Source: Prosthecobacter sp. (GTDB lineage Bacteria; Verrucomicrobiota; Verrucomicrobiia; Verrucomicrobiales; Verrucomicrobiaceae). From it: DNA of 64,000 nt. The notes beneath the pieces were generated by a model. That model worked only from the letters and a program-made list of their open reading frames with translations. It made no database searches and was not told the DNA's origin. Positions within the stretch are counted from its first letter, which is position 1; every line of letters begins with the position of its first letter. Location: contig NZ_JAXMIH010000006.1 of NCBI RefSeq assembly GCF_034366625.1, positions 1,054,001 to 1,118,000 of the forward strand, given 5' to 3'. Below, one piece after another: positions 36,768 to 46,070 of the stretch. Made by a program: the position numbers and the translations under genes.

Positions 36768-38195
36768 ATGCCAACGCTGTCCCGCACGGAAGACCCAAAG
36801 CCGCAAAGCCGCTGCCGTTTCGCGCTCGCCTGGTGCGACATCACGCCGCCGGCGGACATCTACCATCGCATGTGGGGCGCGGCGAAGCATGAGCGGGCGA
36901 CAGGCGTGCATCGGCCGCTGCGGGCCACTGCGACGGTGTTCGCGCCGATGGAAGGCAGCGCACAGCAGATCCTGCTCGCGCTCGATCATTGCGTGATGGG
37001 AGCTACCGAGCACGCGAATCTCGTCGCTCAAGCAGCCGAGATTGGCGGTGTGGCGAAGGAGGAGATTCTCGTCGCCTTCTCGCACACACATGGCGCGGGC
37101 CTGATGGGACTGGATCGTGCGTCGTTGCCGGGTGGCGATTTGATTCCGCCGTATTTGCAGTCGCTCGGCGAGAAAGCGGGCGCTTTGATCCGCGACGCTA
37201 TCGCCTCGTTGAAGCCCGCAGGCATCGTGTATGGCCGTGGCAGGTGCTCGTTGGCCACGCATCGCGATTTTTGGGACGGGAAGCAGTTCATCTGCGGTCA
37301 CAATCCCGGCGTGCCCGTGGATGACACCGTCATCGTCGCCCGTGTGACCGATGACGATGGCAAGATGCTCGCCAGCATCGTGAACTACGCCTGCCATCCC
37401 ACCACGCTCGCATGGGAGAACACGCTCATCAGCCCCGACTACATCGGCGCGATGCGCGAACTCGTTGAACGCGACACCGGCGCTCCCTGCCTCTTCCTGC
37501 AAGGTGCCAGCGGCGAACTCGGGCCGCGCGAAGGCTTCGTCGGCGACACCGCCGTGGCGGATCGAAACGGTCGCGAACTCGGTTACGCCGCTTTGTCGGC
37601 TCTCACCGCTCTTCCCGCCGCTGGGACGACCTTTGTGTATGCTGGCCCCGTCGTCTCCGGTGCCACGCTCGGCTCGTGGAAGCATCAACGCATCGACCTC
37701 ACCGAAAAAGCCACTTGGAAGCTCCAACGCTGGCACGAGCCTCTACGCTATCGTCCTGGCCAGCCCACCGCCGAGCAAACCCAGGCCGAACTCGATCAAT
37801 TCCAAGCCGACGAAGCCGACGCCCGCTCTGCTGGCGATGAAACCCGCGCCGCCGACTGCCGCGCCATGGCCGAACGCAAAACCCGCCTCCTCCATCGCCT
37901 CCGCCAGCTCCCGCCCGGCGAAACCTACCCACTCCAAGTCGTCCTCTGGCACCTCGGCGATGCCACCTGGCTCGGCGTGCAGGGCGAAAGCTACAACCTT
38001 CTCCAAACCGAACTCCGCTGCCGCTTCCCCGACAAGATCATCCTCATCGCCACCATCGCCGCCGACTGGGGCGCTTCGTATCTGCCGCCTCGCGAGCTTT
38101 ACGACACCGGCATCTACCAAGAGACCATCGCCGTCGTCGCGGCGGGGAGTTTGGAACAACTTATCGAATCCATTGCAAAGCGAATTTCTTCTTAA
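36768..38195 (+). CDS. Neutral/alkaline ceramidase N-terminal-domain family protein, altered active site
   Basis: A 475-residue protein. CDITPPA, SHTHGAGL (105-112) and VNYACHPTT (205-213) match the zinc-site segments of neutral ceramidases. The hexapeptide around the catalytic serine (GDVSPN in known ceramidases) appears as GELGPR (249-254), with Gly in place of Ser. WLGVQGESYN fits a later family block. No signal peptide is visible, whereas bacterial ceramidases are usually secreted. Many Verrucomicrobia and Planctomycetes carry such proteins with unknown function; ceramide hydrolysis should not be assumed. It is followed by an inverted repeat and a dgoD-like gene. Confidence 0.78.
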   Translation: MPTLSRTEDPKPQSRCRFALAWCDITPPADIYHRMWGAAKHERATGVHRPLRATATVFAPMEGSAQQILLALDHCVMGATEHANLVAQAAEIGGVAKEEILVAFSHTHGAGLMGLDRASLPGGDLIPPYLQSLGEKAGALIRDAIASLKPAGIVYGRGRCSLATHRDFWDGKQFICGHNPGVPVDDTVIVARVTDDDGKMLASIVNYACHPTTLAWENTLISPDYIGAMRELVERDTGAPCLFLQGASGELGPREGFVGDTAVADRNGRELGYAALSALTALPAAGTTFVYAGPVVSGATLGSWKHQRIDLTEKATWKLQRWHEPLRYRPGQPTAEQTQAELDQFQADEADARSAGDETRAADCRAMAERKTRLLHRLRQLPPGETYPLQVVLWHLGDATWLGVQGESYNLLQTELRCRFPDKIILIATIAADWGASYLPPRELYDTGIYQETIAVVAAGSLEQLIESIAKRISS

Positions 38196-38252
38196 CCGCT
38201 AATAAGACGCTAATGGATTTATCAGCGTCTCATTAGCGTCATATCAGCGGTT
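38194..38252. repeat. 22-bp imperfect inverted repeat between ceramidase-like and dgoD-like genes
   Basis: The arms 38194-38215 and 38231-38252 match at 20 of 22 positions when one is reverse-complemented (AACCGCTAATAAGACGCTAA and its counterpart). A 15-base loop holds a further AGCGTCT word. It begins inside the stop codon of the upstream gene and ends 23 bases before the next ATG. It could act as a terminator or be a dispersed repeat; there is no T-run. Confidence 0.65.
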
Positions 38253-38275
38253 CAAAATCTCCGAATTATACACCC

Positions 38276-39454
38276 ATGAAAATCACCGCCATCGAAACGC
38301 TCGTCTGCCATGCCCGGATGCGAAACTGGGTGTTTGTCAAAGTCGTCACCGACCAGCCCGGCCTCATCGGCTGGGGTGAGGCGACGCTGGAGTGGCATAC
38401 GCGGAGCATCGTGGGAGCCATCGAAGACATGTCGCACCTGCTCATCGGCGAGGACCCGACGCGGGTGGAATACCTTTGGCAGATGATGTACCGGCAGCAC
38501 TTCTGGCACGGGCACGGCATCGTGCGCGCCACAGCGATTGCGGGCATCGACCTCGCGCTGTGGGACATCGTGGGCAAGGTGGCGAACATGCCGCTCTCGA
38601 AGGTGTTTGGCGGGCCGGTGCGGGATTGGGTGCGCACCTACTGCCATCTCGGCGGCGGCAAGATGGAGGATTTTTATCAAACGCCCGCCGACAACGCGAA
38701 ACGCTTCGCCGAACTGGCGCAGCAGGCCGTGGCGGATGGTTACACAGCCTTCAAGAGCATGGCCGTGCCCAGCACGATGCCCATCGAAGGCATGAAACCC
38801 GTCCGCGCCGCTGCGGCAGCCGTCGCCGCCATGCGCGATGCCGTGGGGCCGGACATCGACATCATGGTCGATTGCCATGCGCGACCCTCGCCGGCCATGG
38901 GTCTTAAGTTTGGCAAAGCGCTCGATGATTTCGGCCTCTACTTCTTCGAGGAGCCCTGCTGGCCCGAGGCCGTCGATGGCCTGGCGAAGATCAACGCCGC
39001 GCTGACCACGCCCGTGGCCAGTGGCGAGCGCGTGACGAACCTGGAGGCCTTCAAAGACATGTTCGAGAAACGTGCCGTCGAAATCTGCCAGCTCGACATC
39101 ACGCACTGCGGCGGCCTCAGTGCCGCGAAACGCATCGCCGCGCTCGCGGAGGCTCATCGCATTGCTTTGGCACCGCACAATCCGCAAGGGCCGGTGAGCA
39201 CCGCCGCGTCGCTGGAGTTCGGTTTCAGCCAGCCGAGCTACATCATCTGCGAAACCGTCCACAACGACGTGCCGTGGCGTCAGGACGTGGTGGAGGAAGG
39301 CTTCATCGTCGAAAAACAAGGCCGCATCGTCCGCCCGAACTCCAAACCCGGCCTCGGCATCACCATCAACGAAGCCGAGGTGAAGAAGCACCCCTTCCAG
39401 CAGGAGATCGTGCTGCGTGAGTTCAGCCCGGATGGCGCGGTGACGGATTGGTGA
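38276..39454 (+). CDS. Mandelate racemase/muconate lactonizing family sugar-acid dehydratase (D-galactonate dehydratase-like)
   Basis: A 392-residue enolase-superfamily enzyme. The N-terminal capping domain ([26 protein letters not shown]) precedes the barrel. Metal ligands fall in [19 protein letters not shown] and GERVTN. A general-base His is in [11 protein letters not shown]. The family dehydrates aldonic acids to 2-keto-3-deoxy acids, and sequence style is nearest to DgoD/ManD-type proteins. The MFS gene 10 bases downstream supports uptake and breakdown of a sugar acid. Exact substrate is uncertain. Confidence 0.85.
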   Translation: MKITAIETLVCHARMRNWVFVKVVTDQPGLIGWGEATLEWHTRSIVGAIEDMSHLLIGEDPTRVEYLWQMMYRQHFWHGHGIVRATAIAGIDLALWDIVGKVANMPLSKVFGGPVRDWVRTYCHLGGGKMEDFYQTPADNAKRFAELAQQAVADGYTAFKSMAVPSTMPIEGMKPVRAAAAAVAAMRDAVGPDIDIMVDCHARPSPAMGLKFGKALDDFGLYFFEEPCWPEAVDGLAKINAALTTPVASGERVTNLEAFKDMFEKRAVEICQLDITHCGGLSAAKRIAALAEAHRIALAPHNPQGPVSTAASLEFGFSQPSYIICETVHNDVPWRQDVVEEGFIVEKQGRIVRPNSKPGLGITINEAEVKKHPFQQEIVLREFSPDGAVTDW

Positions 39455-39464
39455 TTTCCTTGCC

Positions 39465-40739
39465 ATGAAAGCCACCAACACCCGTTTCATCGTCCTCGCC
39501 GGTCTCTGCGCTGCGGCGGCGCTGGCTTATCTCACACGCAATGCGGTGGGGACGGCGGAAAGCACGATCCGCGCGGACCTAGGGCTGACCAAGGAGCAGT
39601 CCGGCTGGTTGAGCAGCGCGTTCTTTTGGTCGTATGCGCTGTGTCAGATTCCTGCCGCGGCGCTTTCCCTGCGCTTGGGTGCGCGTCGCGCACTGCCCTT
39701 GTTTGCGGTGCTCTGGTCCCTGGCCACGGCGCTGTTTGGCATGGGTGGATTTGCGTCGATGGTCGTCTCTCGCGCGCTGGTGGGCGTCGCGCAGGCGGGT
39801 CTGGTGCCGGTGGCGATTTCGGTGATGGCGCGATGGATTCCGCGTGCGGGACAGGGCCTGGCCTCGGGCGCCTTCGGTGGATTCATGTCGGCGGGCAGCA
39901 TCGTGGGCGCGCCTTTGACGGCAGCGCTGGTGCTCACCTGTGGCTGGCGGCCGATGTTCCTGTGGTATGCGCTGCCGGGCATCGTGTGGGCCGTGTGGTT
40001 CACCCGTTGGTTTCGCAATCATCCAGCAGAGCATGGGGCGGTGAATGAAGCGGAGTTGCAAATGATCACCGTCGGCTCGGAACGTGCGCAGAATGTGGAT
40101 GCAAAACCACCTGCCATGCCGTGGCGGCTGCTGATGACGAGTCCGGCGATGTGGTGCATCTGCGTGCAACAGGCGTTTCGTTCGGCGGGCTACATTTTCT
40201 TTGGCACTTGGTTCACGACGTATCTGCAGGAGGCACGCGGTGTTGAACTGATCACCTCTGGCTGGCTCACCGCACTGCCGCTCATAGGCGATCTGACCGG
40301 TTCGCTGCTTGGTGGAGCGGTGTCGGATGCGGTGCTGCGCAAGACCGGCAGCCAGCGACTGGCCCGGCAGGGCATCCCGGCCATCGCGCTGTTTGTTTGT
40401 GCCTGTCTGGTGTTCTCGGCCTGGTTTGTCAGCAATGCGCTCGCAGCGGTGCTGATCATCAGTCTCGGCATGTTCTGCGCGGCCGTGGCCAATCCTTGCG
40501 TGAGCACGGTGATGATGCATGTCGGCGGCTCGCACGTCGCCACGGTCAGCGGGGTGATGAACATGTGCGGCAACCTCGGCGCGGCGGCGTTTCCGGTCGT
40601 GGTGCCGTGGCTCCTGGCCAATGCCGGTGGCTGGGATGCGGTGTTGATCGGCTTCACGGCGCTGTATGCCAGTGCCGCGTTGTTCTGGCTGCTGCTCAAG
40701 ACCAAACCAAACATGTTCGACGGCACATCCGCTCACTGA
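39465..40739 (+). CDS. MFS transporter (anion:cation symporter-like)
   Basis: A 424-residue protein with 12 predicted membrane helices in two halves. LTRNAVGTAESTIRADLGLTKEQSGWLSSAFF near the N-terminus (in outline) and RLGARRALPLFAVLWSLATA match sugar-acid/organic-anion transporters of the ACS type. RWIPRAGQGLASGAFGG lies in the first half. It follows the dgoD-like gene closely and probably imports its substrate with protons. The stop overlaps the convergent PQQ-propeller gene by seven bases. Confidence 0.87.
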   Translation: MKATNTRFIVLAGLCAAAALAYLTRNAVGTAESTIRADLGLTKEQSGWLSSAFFWSYALCQIPAAALSLRLGARRALPLFAVLWSLATALFGMGGFASMVVSRALVGVAQAGLVPVAISVMARWIPRAGQGLASGAFGGFMSAGSIVGAPLTAALVLTCGWRPMFLWYALPGIVWAVWFTRWFRNHPAEHGAVNEAELQMITVGSERAQNVDAKPPAMPWRLLMTSPAMWCICVQQAFRSAGYIFFGTWFTTYLQEARGVELITSGWLTALPLIGDLTGSLLGGAVSDAVLRKTGSQRLARQGIPAIALFVCACLVFSAWFVSNALAAVLIISLGMFCAAVANPCVSTVMMHVGGSHVATVSGVMNMCGNLGAAAFPVVVPWLLANAGGWDAVLIGFTALYASAALFWLLLKTKPNMFDGTSAH

Positions 40740-42133
40740 CCAAACGCGAATAGATGTTTGTCCGTGCGGATGTAGATCACACCATCGACGATGGCCGGCG
40801 AGGCGAACACGGAGGCTTTGAGATCATTGCGCGCGAGGACGATGAGCTTGTCACTCTTCGCATCAAGCACGACGACCGTGCCGCGTTGCGACGTGATGTA
40901 GATGCGACCGTCGGCGGTCACGGCGGAGGCATAATAATCGCCTGCAGCCTCGACACGCTCGGCTTGATAAATCGGGCTGCCGCTTTTGGCGTCGTAGGCA
41001 GAGGCAAGGCCGCCGCCTTTCATCGTGAAGACACGACCGTTCGCCACGATGGGCGACGAGACATACGGCAGATGCTTGTTCACCTGCCAGACGACGTGCG
41101 TGTCGGTAATGTCGCCACTGCCGCCGGGTTTGATGGCAAAGAGCTGATTCACAGCATCCGCAAACATGCCTCGTATGACTTCATACTCGGCCTTCGTCAC
41201 CTTGCCGTCCTTGTCGGCGTCAATTTGCGAGTAGCGGTCTTTGATTTTGCCCGTTGGAAACTCCGCGAGCGTTAGCAAGCCGTCTTTGTCGGCATCATGC
41301 GCCGCCACGAAGGTCTCGTGCGGTTCCATTTCGACGCGATCATCGTCATCGCCGCCGACATTCCAGCTCACCAGCAGCAGCACGCCATCCGCGGCCACCG
41401 GGCTCGCATTCGATACGCGCGCCATGCCGCGCACGGACCAGCGTTGTTTGCCATCCTTGAGATCATAACTCCGCGTCCAGAGCGATCCGCACACGATCAG
41501 CTCCTCGATGACATCATGCTTCCAGACGAACGGCGTCGAAAAGCCGCGCCGGAACTCGCTGCGATCCACGCGCCACACTTCCGCGCCCGTTTTCACATCC
41601 AGCGCGATCATGTAACTGCCCACATCCTGATCCGCGACGATGATCACCTTCCCATCCGCGATGATCGGCGAGGCACTCGTGCCAAACTCCACCACAGGCG
41701 CGGGCAGCGGCTTCTTCCACAGCTCCTTGCCGTTCCAATCATACGCCAGCACGCCATAGCTGCCGAAATACGCGATCAAGCGCTCGCCGTCCGTGCAACA
41801 CGTCGGTGCGGCGGGACTGCCGATGCGATGTGCGCCTTCAATCTTCTCCGCCGGAGCCGCCACACGCCACAGTTCGCGACCATCGGCACGATTCAGGCAA
41901 AACGTGACCAGCTTGCCACCATCGAGTCCGGTAAGCGCGATTTTGCCGCCCCAAATGCACGGCGAGGAATGTCCCAGCGGCACTTCGACCTGCCATTTCA
42001 TCTCGCTCGAAAACTCCACCGGCGGCTTGCCGCTGCCGATTCCAAGTCCGCCTTCGCCGCGAAATTGCGGCCAGTTGGATTCAGCAAGGCAGGTGGAGGC
42101 AAGAATGGAAAAAACGAGGCTCAGATGCTTCAT
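40733..42133 (-). CDS. Secreted PQQ-type beta-propeller with internal EF-hand pair
   Basis: A 466-residue protein with a signal peptide (MKHLSLVFSILASTCLAE) then NWPQFRGEGGLGI, the usual opening of PQQ-like quinoprotein propellers in Planctomycetes and Verrucomicrobia. Blade repeats read DGKVIIVADQD, LDVKTGAEVWRV, YDLKDGKQRWSV and ADGRIYITSQRG. Two canonical EF-hand loops (DADKDGLLTLAE, 280-291; DADKDGKVTKAE, 305-316) interrupt the propeller between blades. No dehydrogenase-specific residues could be confirmed, so enzymatic activity is unproven. The long frame upstream of ATG 42133 does not look like protein of this family. Confidence 0.84.
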   Translation of the reverse strand: MKHLSLVFSILASTCLAESNWPQFRGEGGLGIGSGKPPVEFSSEMKWQVEVPLGHSSPCIWGGKIALTGLDGGKLVTFCLNRADGRELWRVAAPAEKIEGAHRIGSPAAPTCCTDGERLIAYFGSYGVLAYDWNGKELWKKPLPAPVVEFGTSASPIIADGKVIIVADQDVGSYMIALDVKTGAEVWRVDRSEFRRGFSTPFVWKHDVIEELIVCGSLWTRSYDLKDGKQRWSVRGMARVSNASPVAADGVLLLVSWNVGGDDDDRVEMEPHETFVAAHDADKDGLLTLAEFPTGKIKDRYSQIDADKDGKVTKAEYEVIRGMFADAVNQLFAIKPGGSGDITDTHVVWQVNKHLPYVSSPIVANGRVFTMKGGGLASAYDAKSGSPIYQAERVEAAGDYYASAVTADGRIYITSQRGTVVVLDAKSDKLIVLARNDLKASVFASPAIVDGVIYIRTDKHLFAFGQ

Positions 42134-42160
42134 GAAGCCAGAACGTGACGTTGAGTGCGG

Positions 42161-43372
42161 ATGATTCAACGACTGCTCCTTCTTCCCCTCGTTACTCTCA
42201 TCGCCCACGCGGAAGTGCGGGTGATCGCTGATTTCGAGGGCGGTAACGCCGAGGTCGTGAAACTTGATCAAGCCACGAAAACCCTGCGCGTCATGCCCGA
42301 GCAGCGCGAAGGACGCGGCTGGCCGTGCTGGTGGTTCTTCAAGCTTGAAGGACTCACCGTGGGCGAGGAGTTCACGCTGGAAGTGCAGGCGCAGACGAAG
42401 CCGTTTCGCGAGAAGACGGTGCTGGCGGCTGCTTGGTGCCAGCCGAAGCAGGCCTGGATCAGTGTTGATGGCACAACCTGGAAACCATCGGTCAAAGGCA
42501 CGCTTAGCGCGGAGAAGGTGATGAGTTACACGATCAAAGCAGAGGCTGCGCAGATGTCGCTGGCATGGGGGCCGCCGTTTGTGCCGTCGGACGCGGACAA
42601 ACTGCTTGCTGACATCGTCACGAAGCTGCCGGAGGCGAAACGCTTCGAGCTGGCGAAGACGCGTGATGGCCGCCCGGTGCATGGCATCCGCATCGGTGAT
42701 GAAAACGCGCCGCATCAAGTCTGGATCGGCTCACGGCAGCATGCGTGGGAAGCTGGCGGCAGCCAGGTGGGGCGCGGATTCATTACTTGGTATGCCAGTG
42801 ATGAAGCGAAGGCTCTGCGCGCGAAAACCTGCCTGCACTACATCCCGATCATGGACGTGGACAACGCCGCCATCGGCGCGGGTGGCAAAGAGGCGGTCCC
42901 GCGCGATCACAACCGCGACTGGGCCGCCGCGCCGATCTATCCCGAGGTCGCCGCCGCGCAGCGCATGATTCGCGACATCCACACAAAGCACGGACTCGAT
43001 GTCTTCATCGACCTGCATAACCCTGGCAGCGATGATCCGATCTTTTTCTTCGGCCCCTTCGCTTTCGAGCGCATGACAGGCATCCAGCAGCGCAATTATC
43101 AGCGCTGGATCGACATTGCCGCCGCCAGCATCATCGAGCCGCTCAAAGTGCAGCCGAAGTATCGCTTCGCGAACTATGTGAAGACGGATGAAGAGCGCGG
43201 ACGCATGAGCAGCGGCTGGGTGCGCGCCAATACAGGCGACTCCACGATCTCCGTCACGCTCGAAACCGGATGGAACAGCCCGCTCATGTCCGTGGAAGGC
43301 TACGGCAAGGTCGGCGCAGGTCTGGGACGTGCGCTGGCGGCTTACATCGGCGAGAATCCACGGCGCGAGTGA
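42161..43372 (+). CDS. Secreted M14-family zinc carboxypeptidase-like protein (CCP-like)
   Basis: A 403-residue protein with a signal peptide (MIQRLLLLPLVTLIAHA). An N-terminal beta-domain (GWPCWWFFKLEGLTVG, YTIKAEAAQMSLAWGPPFVP) resembles the pre-domain of cytosolic carboxypeptidases. The M14 core keeps its zinc ligands, H194xxE197 in SRQHAWEAGG and His286 in IDLHNPG. The substrate-site RDHNRDW (248-254) and catalytic Glu368 in TLETGWN are also present. CCPs remove C-terminal or side-chain glutamates; the substrate here is unknown and probably periplasmic. ATG 42155, two codons earlier, is an alternative start. Confidence 0.82.
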   Translation: MIQRLLLLPLVTLIAHAEVRVIADFEGGNAEVVKLDQATKTLRVMPEQREGRGWPCWWFFKLEGLTVGEEFTLEVQAQTKPFREKTVLAAAWCQPKQAWISVDGTTWKPSVKGTLSAEKVMSYTIKAEAAQMSLAWGPPFVPSDADKLLADIVTKLPEAKRFELAKTRDGRPVHGIRIGDENAPHQVWIGSRQHAWEAGGSQVGRGFITWYASDEAKALRAKTCLHYIPIMDVDNAAIGAGGKEAVPRDHNRDWAAAPIYPEVAAAQRMIRDIHTKHGLDVFIDLHNPGSDDPIFFFGPFAFERMTGIQQRNYQRWIDIAAASIIEPLKVQPKYRFANYVKTDEERGRMSSGWVRANTGDSTISVTLETGWNSPLMSVEGYGKVGAGLGRALAAYIGENPRRE

Positions 43373-43420
43373 TGCTATTTTGTGAGCAGCAAACGCGTCC
43401 AGACGTTCGCCGGCATCATT

Positions 43421-46069
43421 CTAGGCATCATCGTTCAGCGCCAGTCGGAGTGTTGTGAGCACCGTCTGGGCGGTGTAGGGCTTGGGCAGGAAGTGTTTCA
43501 CGCCCATGCCTGCGGCCCTGGCCGCGCCGCTGTCATTGGCGAGTCCGCTGGCGGCGATGATTTTGACGCGGGGGTTCAAGTGCTTGAGCACATGGATGGT
43601 GGCGGGACCATCCATGATGGGCATCATCATGTCGGTCAAAACGGCGGCCACCTCCGCCTGATGCCGGGTGTAGAGGGAGACAGCCTCCGTGCCGTCGGCA
43701 GCGACCAGGACGCGATAGCCGAAGGCTTCCAGTGTCTGCTTGGTGATGGCGCACACAGCCGCCTCATCATCGACGATGAGAATCAACTCGCCCTGGCCGC
43801 GCGGGTTCATGTCCTCCTGCGCGGCCATCGCATCCTCAGTGGGGGAAAGGTTGGCCGGGAAGTTCACCAAGAAAGTCGTGCCTTGGCCGGGTTCGGTCTC
43901 CACGTTGAGGAAACCATCGTGGCTTTTGACAATGGCAAGAACGGTGGAGAGGCCAAGCCCGGTGCCTTTGCCCAGTTCCTTGGTGGTGAAGAAGGGATCG
44001 AAGATTTTCTCCACGACTTCCGGCGGGATGCCGGTGCCGGTGTCCGCCACTTTGAGCATCACGTAGGCACCCGGCCTGGCGCCTGGATGTGAGGCGGCAT
44101 AGCTTTCATCCACGCTGATGCTCCTGGCGGAGATGGCGAGGGTTCCACCGCCGGGCATGGCATCGCGCGCATTGACACAGAGGTTGAGCAGCACCTGATG
44201 CACCTGGGTGGAGTCGCCGAAAAAGGCGGGGAGGGCCGCGGGAAGATCCACGTGGCAAAGGATGTTCTTGGGGAAGGTGTCCTGGAGGAGGTGCTGCATT
44301 TCCTCGATGATCTGCCGGGGAGTGATCATCACGCGCTGGCCTTCGACGCCGCGGGCGAAGAAGAGAATCTGCCGCACCATGTCGGCGCCACGTTTGGCGC
44401 TGGTCTCGATGGTGCTGAGCATGGATCGCGCGCGCTCGTCCCTGCTGGTGAGGCGGAGCAGCTCGATCGACATCAGAATAGGGGCGAGCACGTTGTTCAG
44501 ATCGTGCGCGATGCCGCCCGCGAGGGTGCCGATGCTTTCCATGCGCTGGACGCGAAGGTACTGCTGCTCGAGCTTCTTTTTCTCGGTGATGTCTGTGTTG
44601 ATGGCGAGGATGCTCTTCGGGCGACCGGTGGCGTCGCGCACCAGCGTCCAGCGGGCCTCAATCAAAATCTGAGTGCCCGTCTTGGTGACCTGCTGAATCT
44701 CCCCGTGCCATTCACCCAGCCTGATGACTTCTTCGATGGCCTTTTCAAATGCGACAAGATCACGATAGATCAGCTCGGTGACCTTGCGCCCGATGACCTC
44801 CTCGGCAGTCCAGCCATAGAGCTGCTCGGCGCTTTTGTTCCAGTAGGTGATGCCGTGCTCCAGGTCGCGCACCAGGATGGCATCGCGCGCCTTGTCCAGC
44901 AGTGATGCCTGCTCTCGCAACCGATCTTCGGCCTGTTTGCGTCCACTGATGTCCCGGGCGAGGCCCACGACGCGGTAGGTTTCACCGCTGGCGTTCTGCA
45001 CAGGGAAGGCACGGTCACGTATCCAGCGCAGCGAACCATCTGGTCGCAGGATGCGGTATTCTTCATCGTAAGTTCCGTCTATCTGCCGCGTGGTGGCGGC
45101 GTGAAGGACACGCTCACGGTCTTCGGGATGAATGGCCTCCAGCCAAGTCCGCGGGGAAGCATGAAGACTATCGCAGGTGCGGCCCCAGACGGTCTCATAG
45201 GCGGGGCTGATGTAGAGCATCTGGTTCTTGGTGGTGTCGGTGACCCAGAAGACCTCTTGAATGTTTTCTGCCAGTTGGCGGAAGCGCTCTTCACTCAGGC
45301 GCAGCGACTCTTCAGCCAGCTTGCGTTCGGTGTTATCACGAACTGCAGCGATCAGGTAGTCGCGGTCCAGCTTGACGTATCGAACGTTGACCTCCACAGG
45401 GAAAGTCGAGCCGTCTTTTCGTCTGTGCCGGCCTTCGAGAATTTTGAAGCCGGTTCGACGCACTTCGTCAACGTGTCTGGACCATGTGGAAAAATCCAGG
45501 GCCATGGCTTCAACATCTGGCACGCTCATGGACAACAGCTCGTCGCGGCTATAGCCCAGCCGGAGACAGGTGGTTTCGTTGACATCGAGAAACCGGCCTG
45601 TTTCCGGGTCAATCACCTCAAATCCGTCGCTCGAGTGCTCAACCAATGTCCGGACCAGATTCAATGACATTTCGATCCGTCTGCGTTCGGTTTGCAGACG
45701 TTTCTGCTCAAGCGCCTGTTTGATTGAGGCACCCAGCCTTGCGAGGCGGTCCTTGAGCAGGTAATCGGTCGCGCCCAGTTTCATCACATCCACGGCCACA
45801 TCTTCACCGATGGTCCCGGAAATGATGATGAAGGGGGTGTCCATCCCGCGGTGTTTCAGCAGCTCCAGCGCGCGCGGTCCGCTGAACTCCGGCATGTCGT
45901 AGTCGGACAGGATGATGTCGAGATCAGGCTTGAGCCGGTCAAGATAGTCGTGCTCAGTTTCCACCCGCTGCCAGTCAGGATCAAATCCGGCCCGGCGCAG
46001 ATCTCGCAACACCAGCTCGGCATCATTGGGATTGTCCTCGACGATCAGTACACGCAGGGGCTGGGGCAT
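43421..46069 (-). CDS. Hybrid sensor histidine kinase with N- and C-terminal receiver domains
   Basis: An 882-residue cytoplasmic protein with no membrane helix. Order: receiver 1 (residues 5-125, phosphoacceptor Asp56 in LSDYDMP), three PAS domains (about 150-260, 275-390, 400-500), HisKA with the phosphorylated His in GGIAHDLNNVLAPI, HATPase_c (NLCVNARDAMPGGG, DTGTGIPPE, GKGTGLGLST) and C-terminal receiver 2 (VLTDMMMPIMDG). It is the third gene of a kinase-regulator-kinase set, starting one base after the regulator stop. Phosphate may pass between the three proteins. The ATG at 46069 was chosen because it begins the receiver; the frame is open from 46150. Confidence 0.88.
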   Translation of the reverse strand: MPQPLRVLIVEDNPNDAELVLRDLRRAGFDPDWQRVETEHDYLDRLKPDLDIILSDYDMPEFSGPRALELLKHRGMDTPFIIISGTIGEDVAVDVMKLGATDYLLKDRLARLGASIKQALEQKRLQTERRRIEMSLNLVRTLVEHSSDGFEVIDPETGRFLDVNETTCLRLGYSRDELLSMSVPDVEAMALDFSTWSRHVDEVRRTGFKILEGRHRRKDGSTFPVEVNVRYVKLDRDYLIAAVRDNTERKLAEESLRLSEERFRQLAENIQEVFWVTDTTKNQMLYISPAYETVWGRTCDSLHASPRTWLEAIHPEDRERVLHAATTRQIDGTYDEEYRILRPDGSLRWIRDRAFPVQNASGETYRVVGLARDISGRKQAEDRLREQASLLDKARDAILVRDLEHGITYWNKSAEQLYGWTAEEVIGRKVTELIYRDLVAFEKAIEEVIRLGEWHGEIQQVTKTGTQILIEARWTLVRDATGRPKSILAINTDITEKKKLEQQYLRVQRMESIGTLAGGIAHDLNNVLAPILMSIELLRLTSRDERARSMLSTIETSAKRGADMVRQILFFARGVEGQRVMITPRQIIEEMQHLLQDTFPKNILCHVDLPAALPAFFGDSTQVHQVLLNLCVNARDAMPGGGTLAISARSISVDESYAASHPGARPGAYVMLKVADTGTGIPPEVVEKIFDPFFTTKELGKGTGLGLSTVLAIVKSHDGFLNVETEPGQGTTFLVNFPANLSPTEDAMAAQEDMNPRGQGELILIVDDEAAVCAITKQTLEAFGYRVLVAADGTEAVSLYTRHQAEVAAVLTDMMMPIMDGPATIHVLKHLNPRVKIIAASGLANDSGAARAAGMGVKHFLPKPYTAQTVLTTLRLALNDDA

Positions 46070-46070
46070 C

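Noticed and set aside
38194-38252. Classic Rho-independent terminator
   Set aside because: No T-run follows either arm, and the AT-rich 22-base arms with internal AGCGTC repeats look more like a dispersed palindrome.
42161-43372. Link between the CCP-like carboxypeptidase and bacterial tubulin of Prosthecobacter (deglutamylation)
   Set aside because: The protein has a signal peptide and no tubulin gene is in the window, so a cytoplasmic tubulin substrate is not supported.
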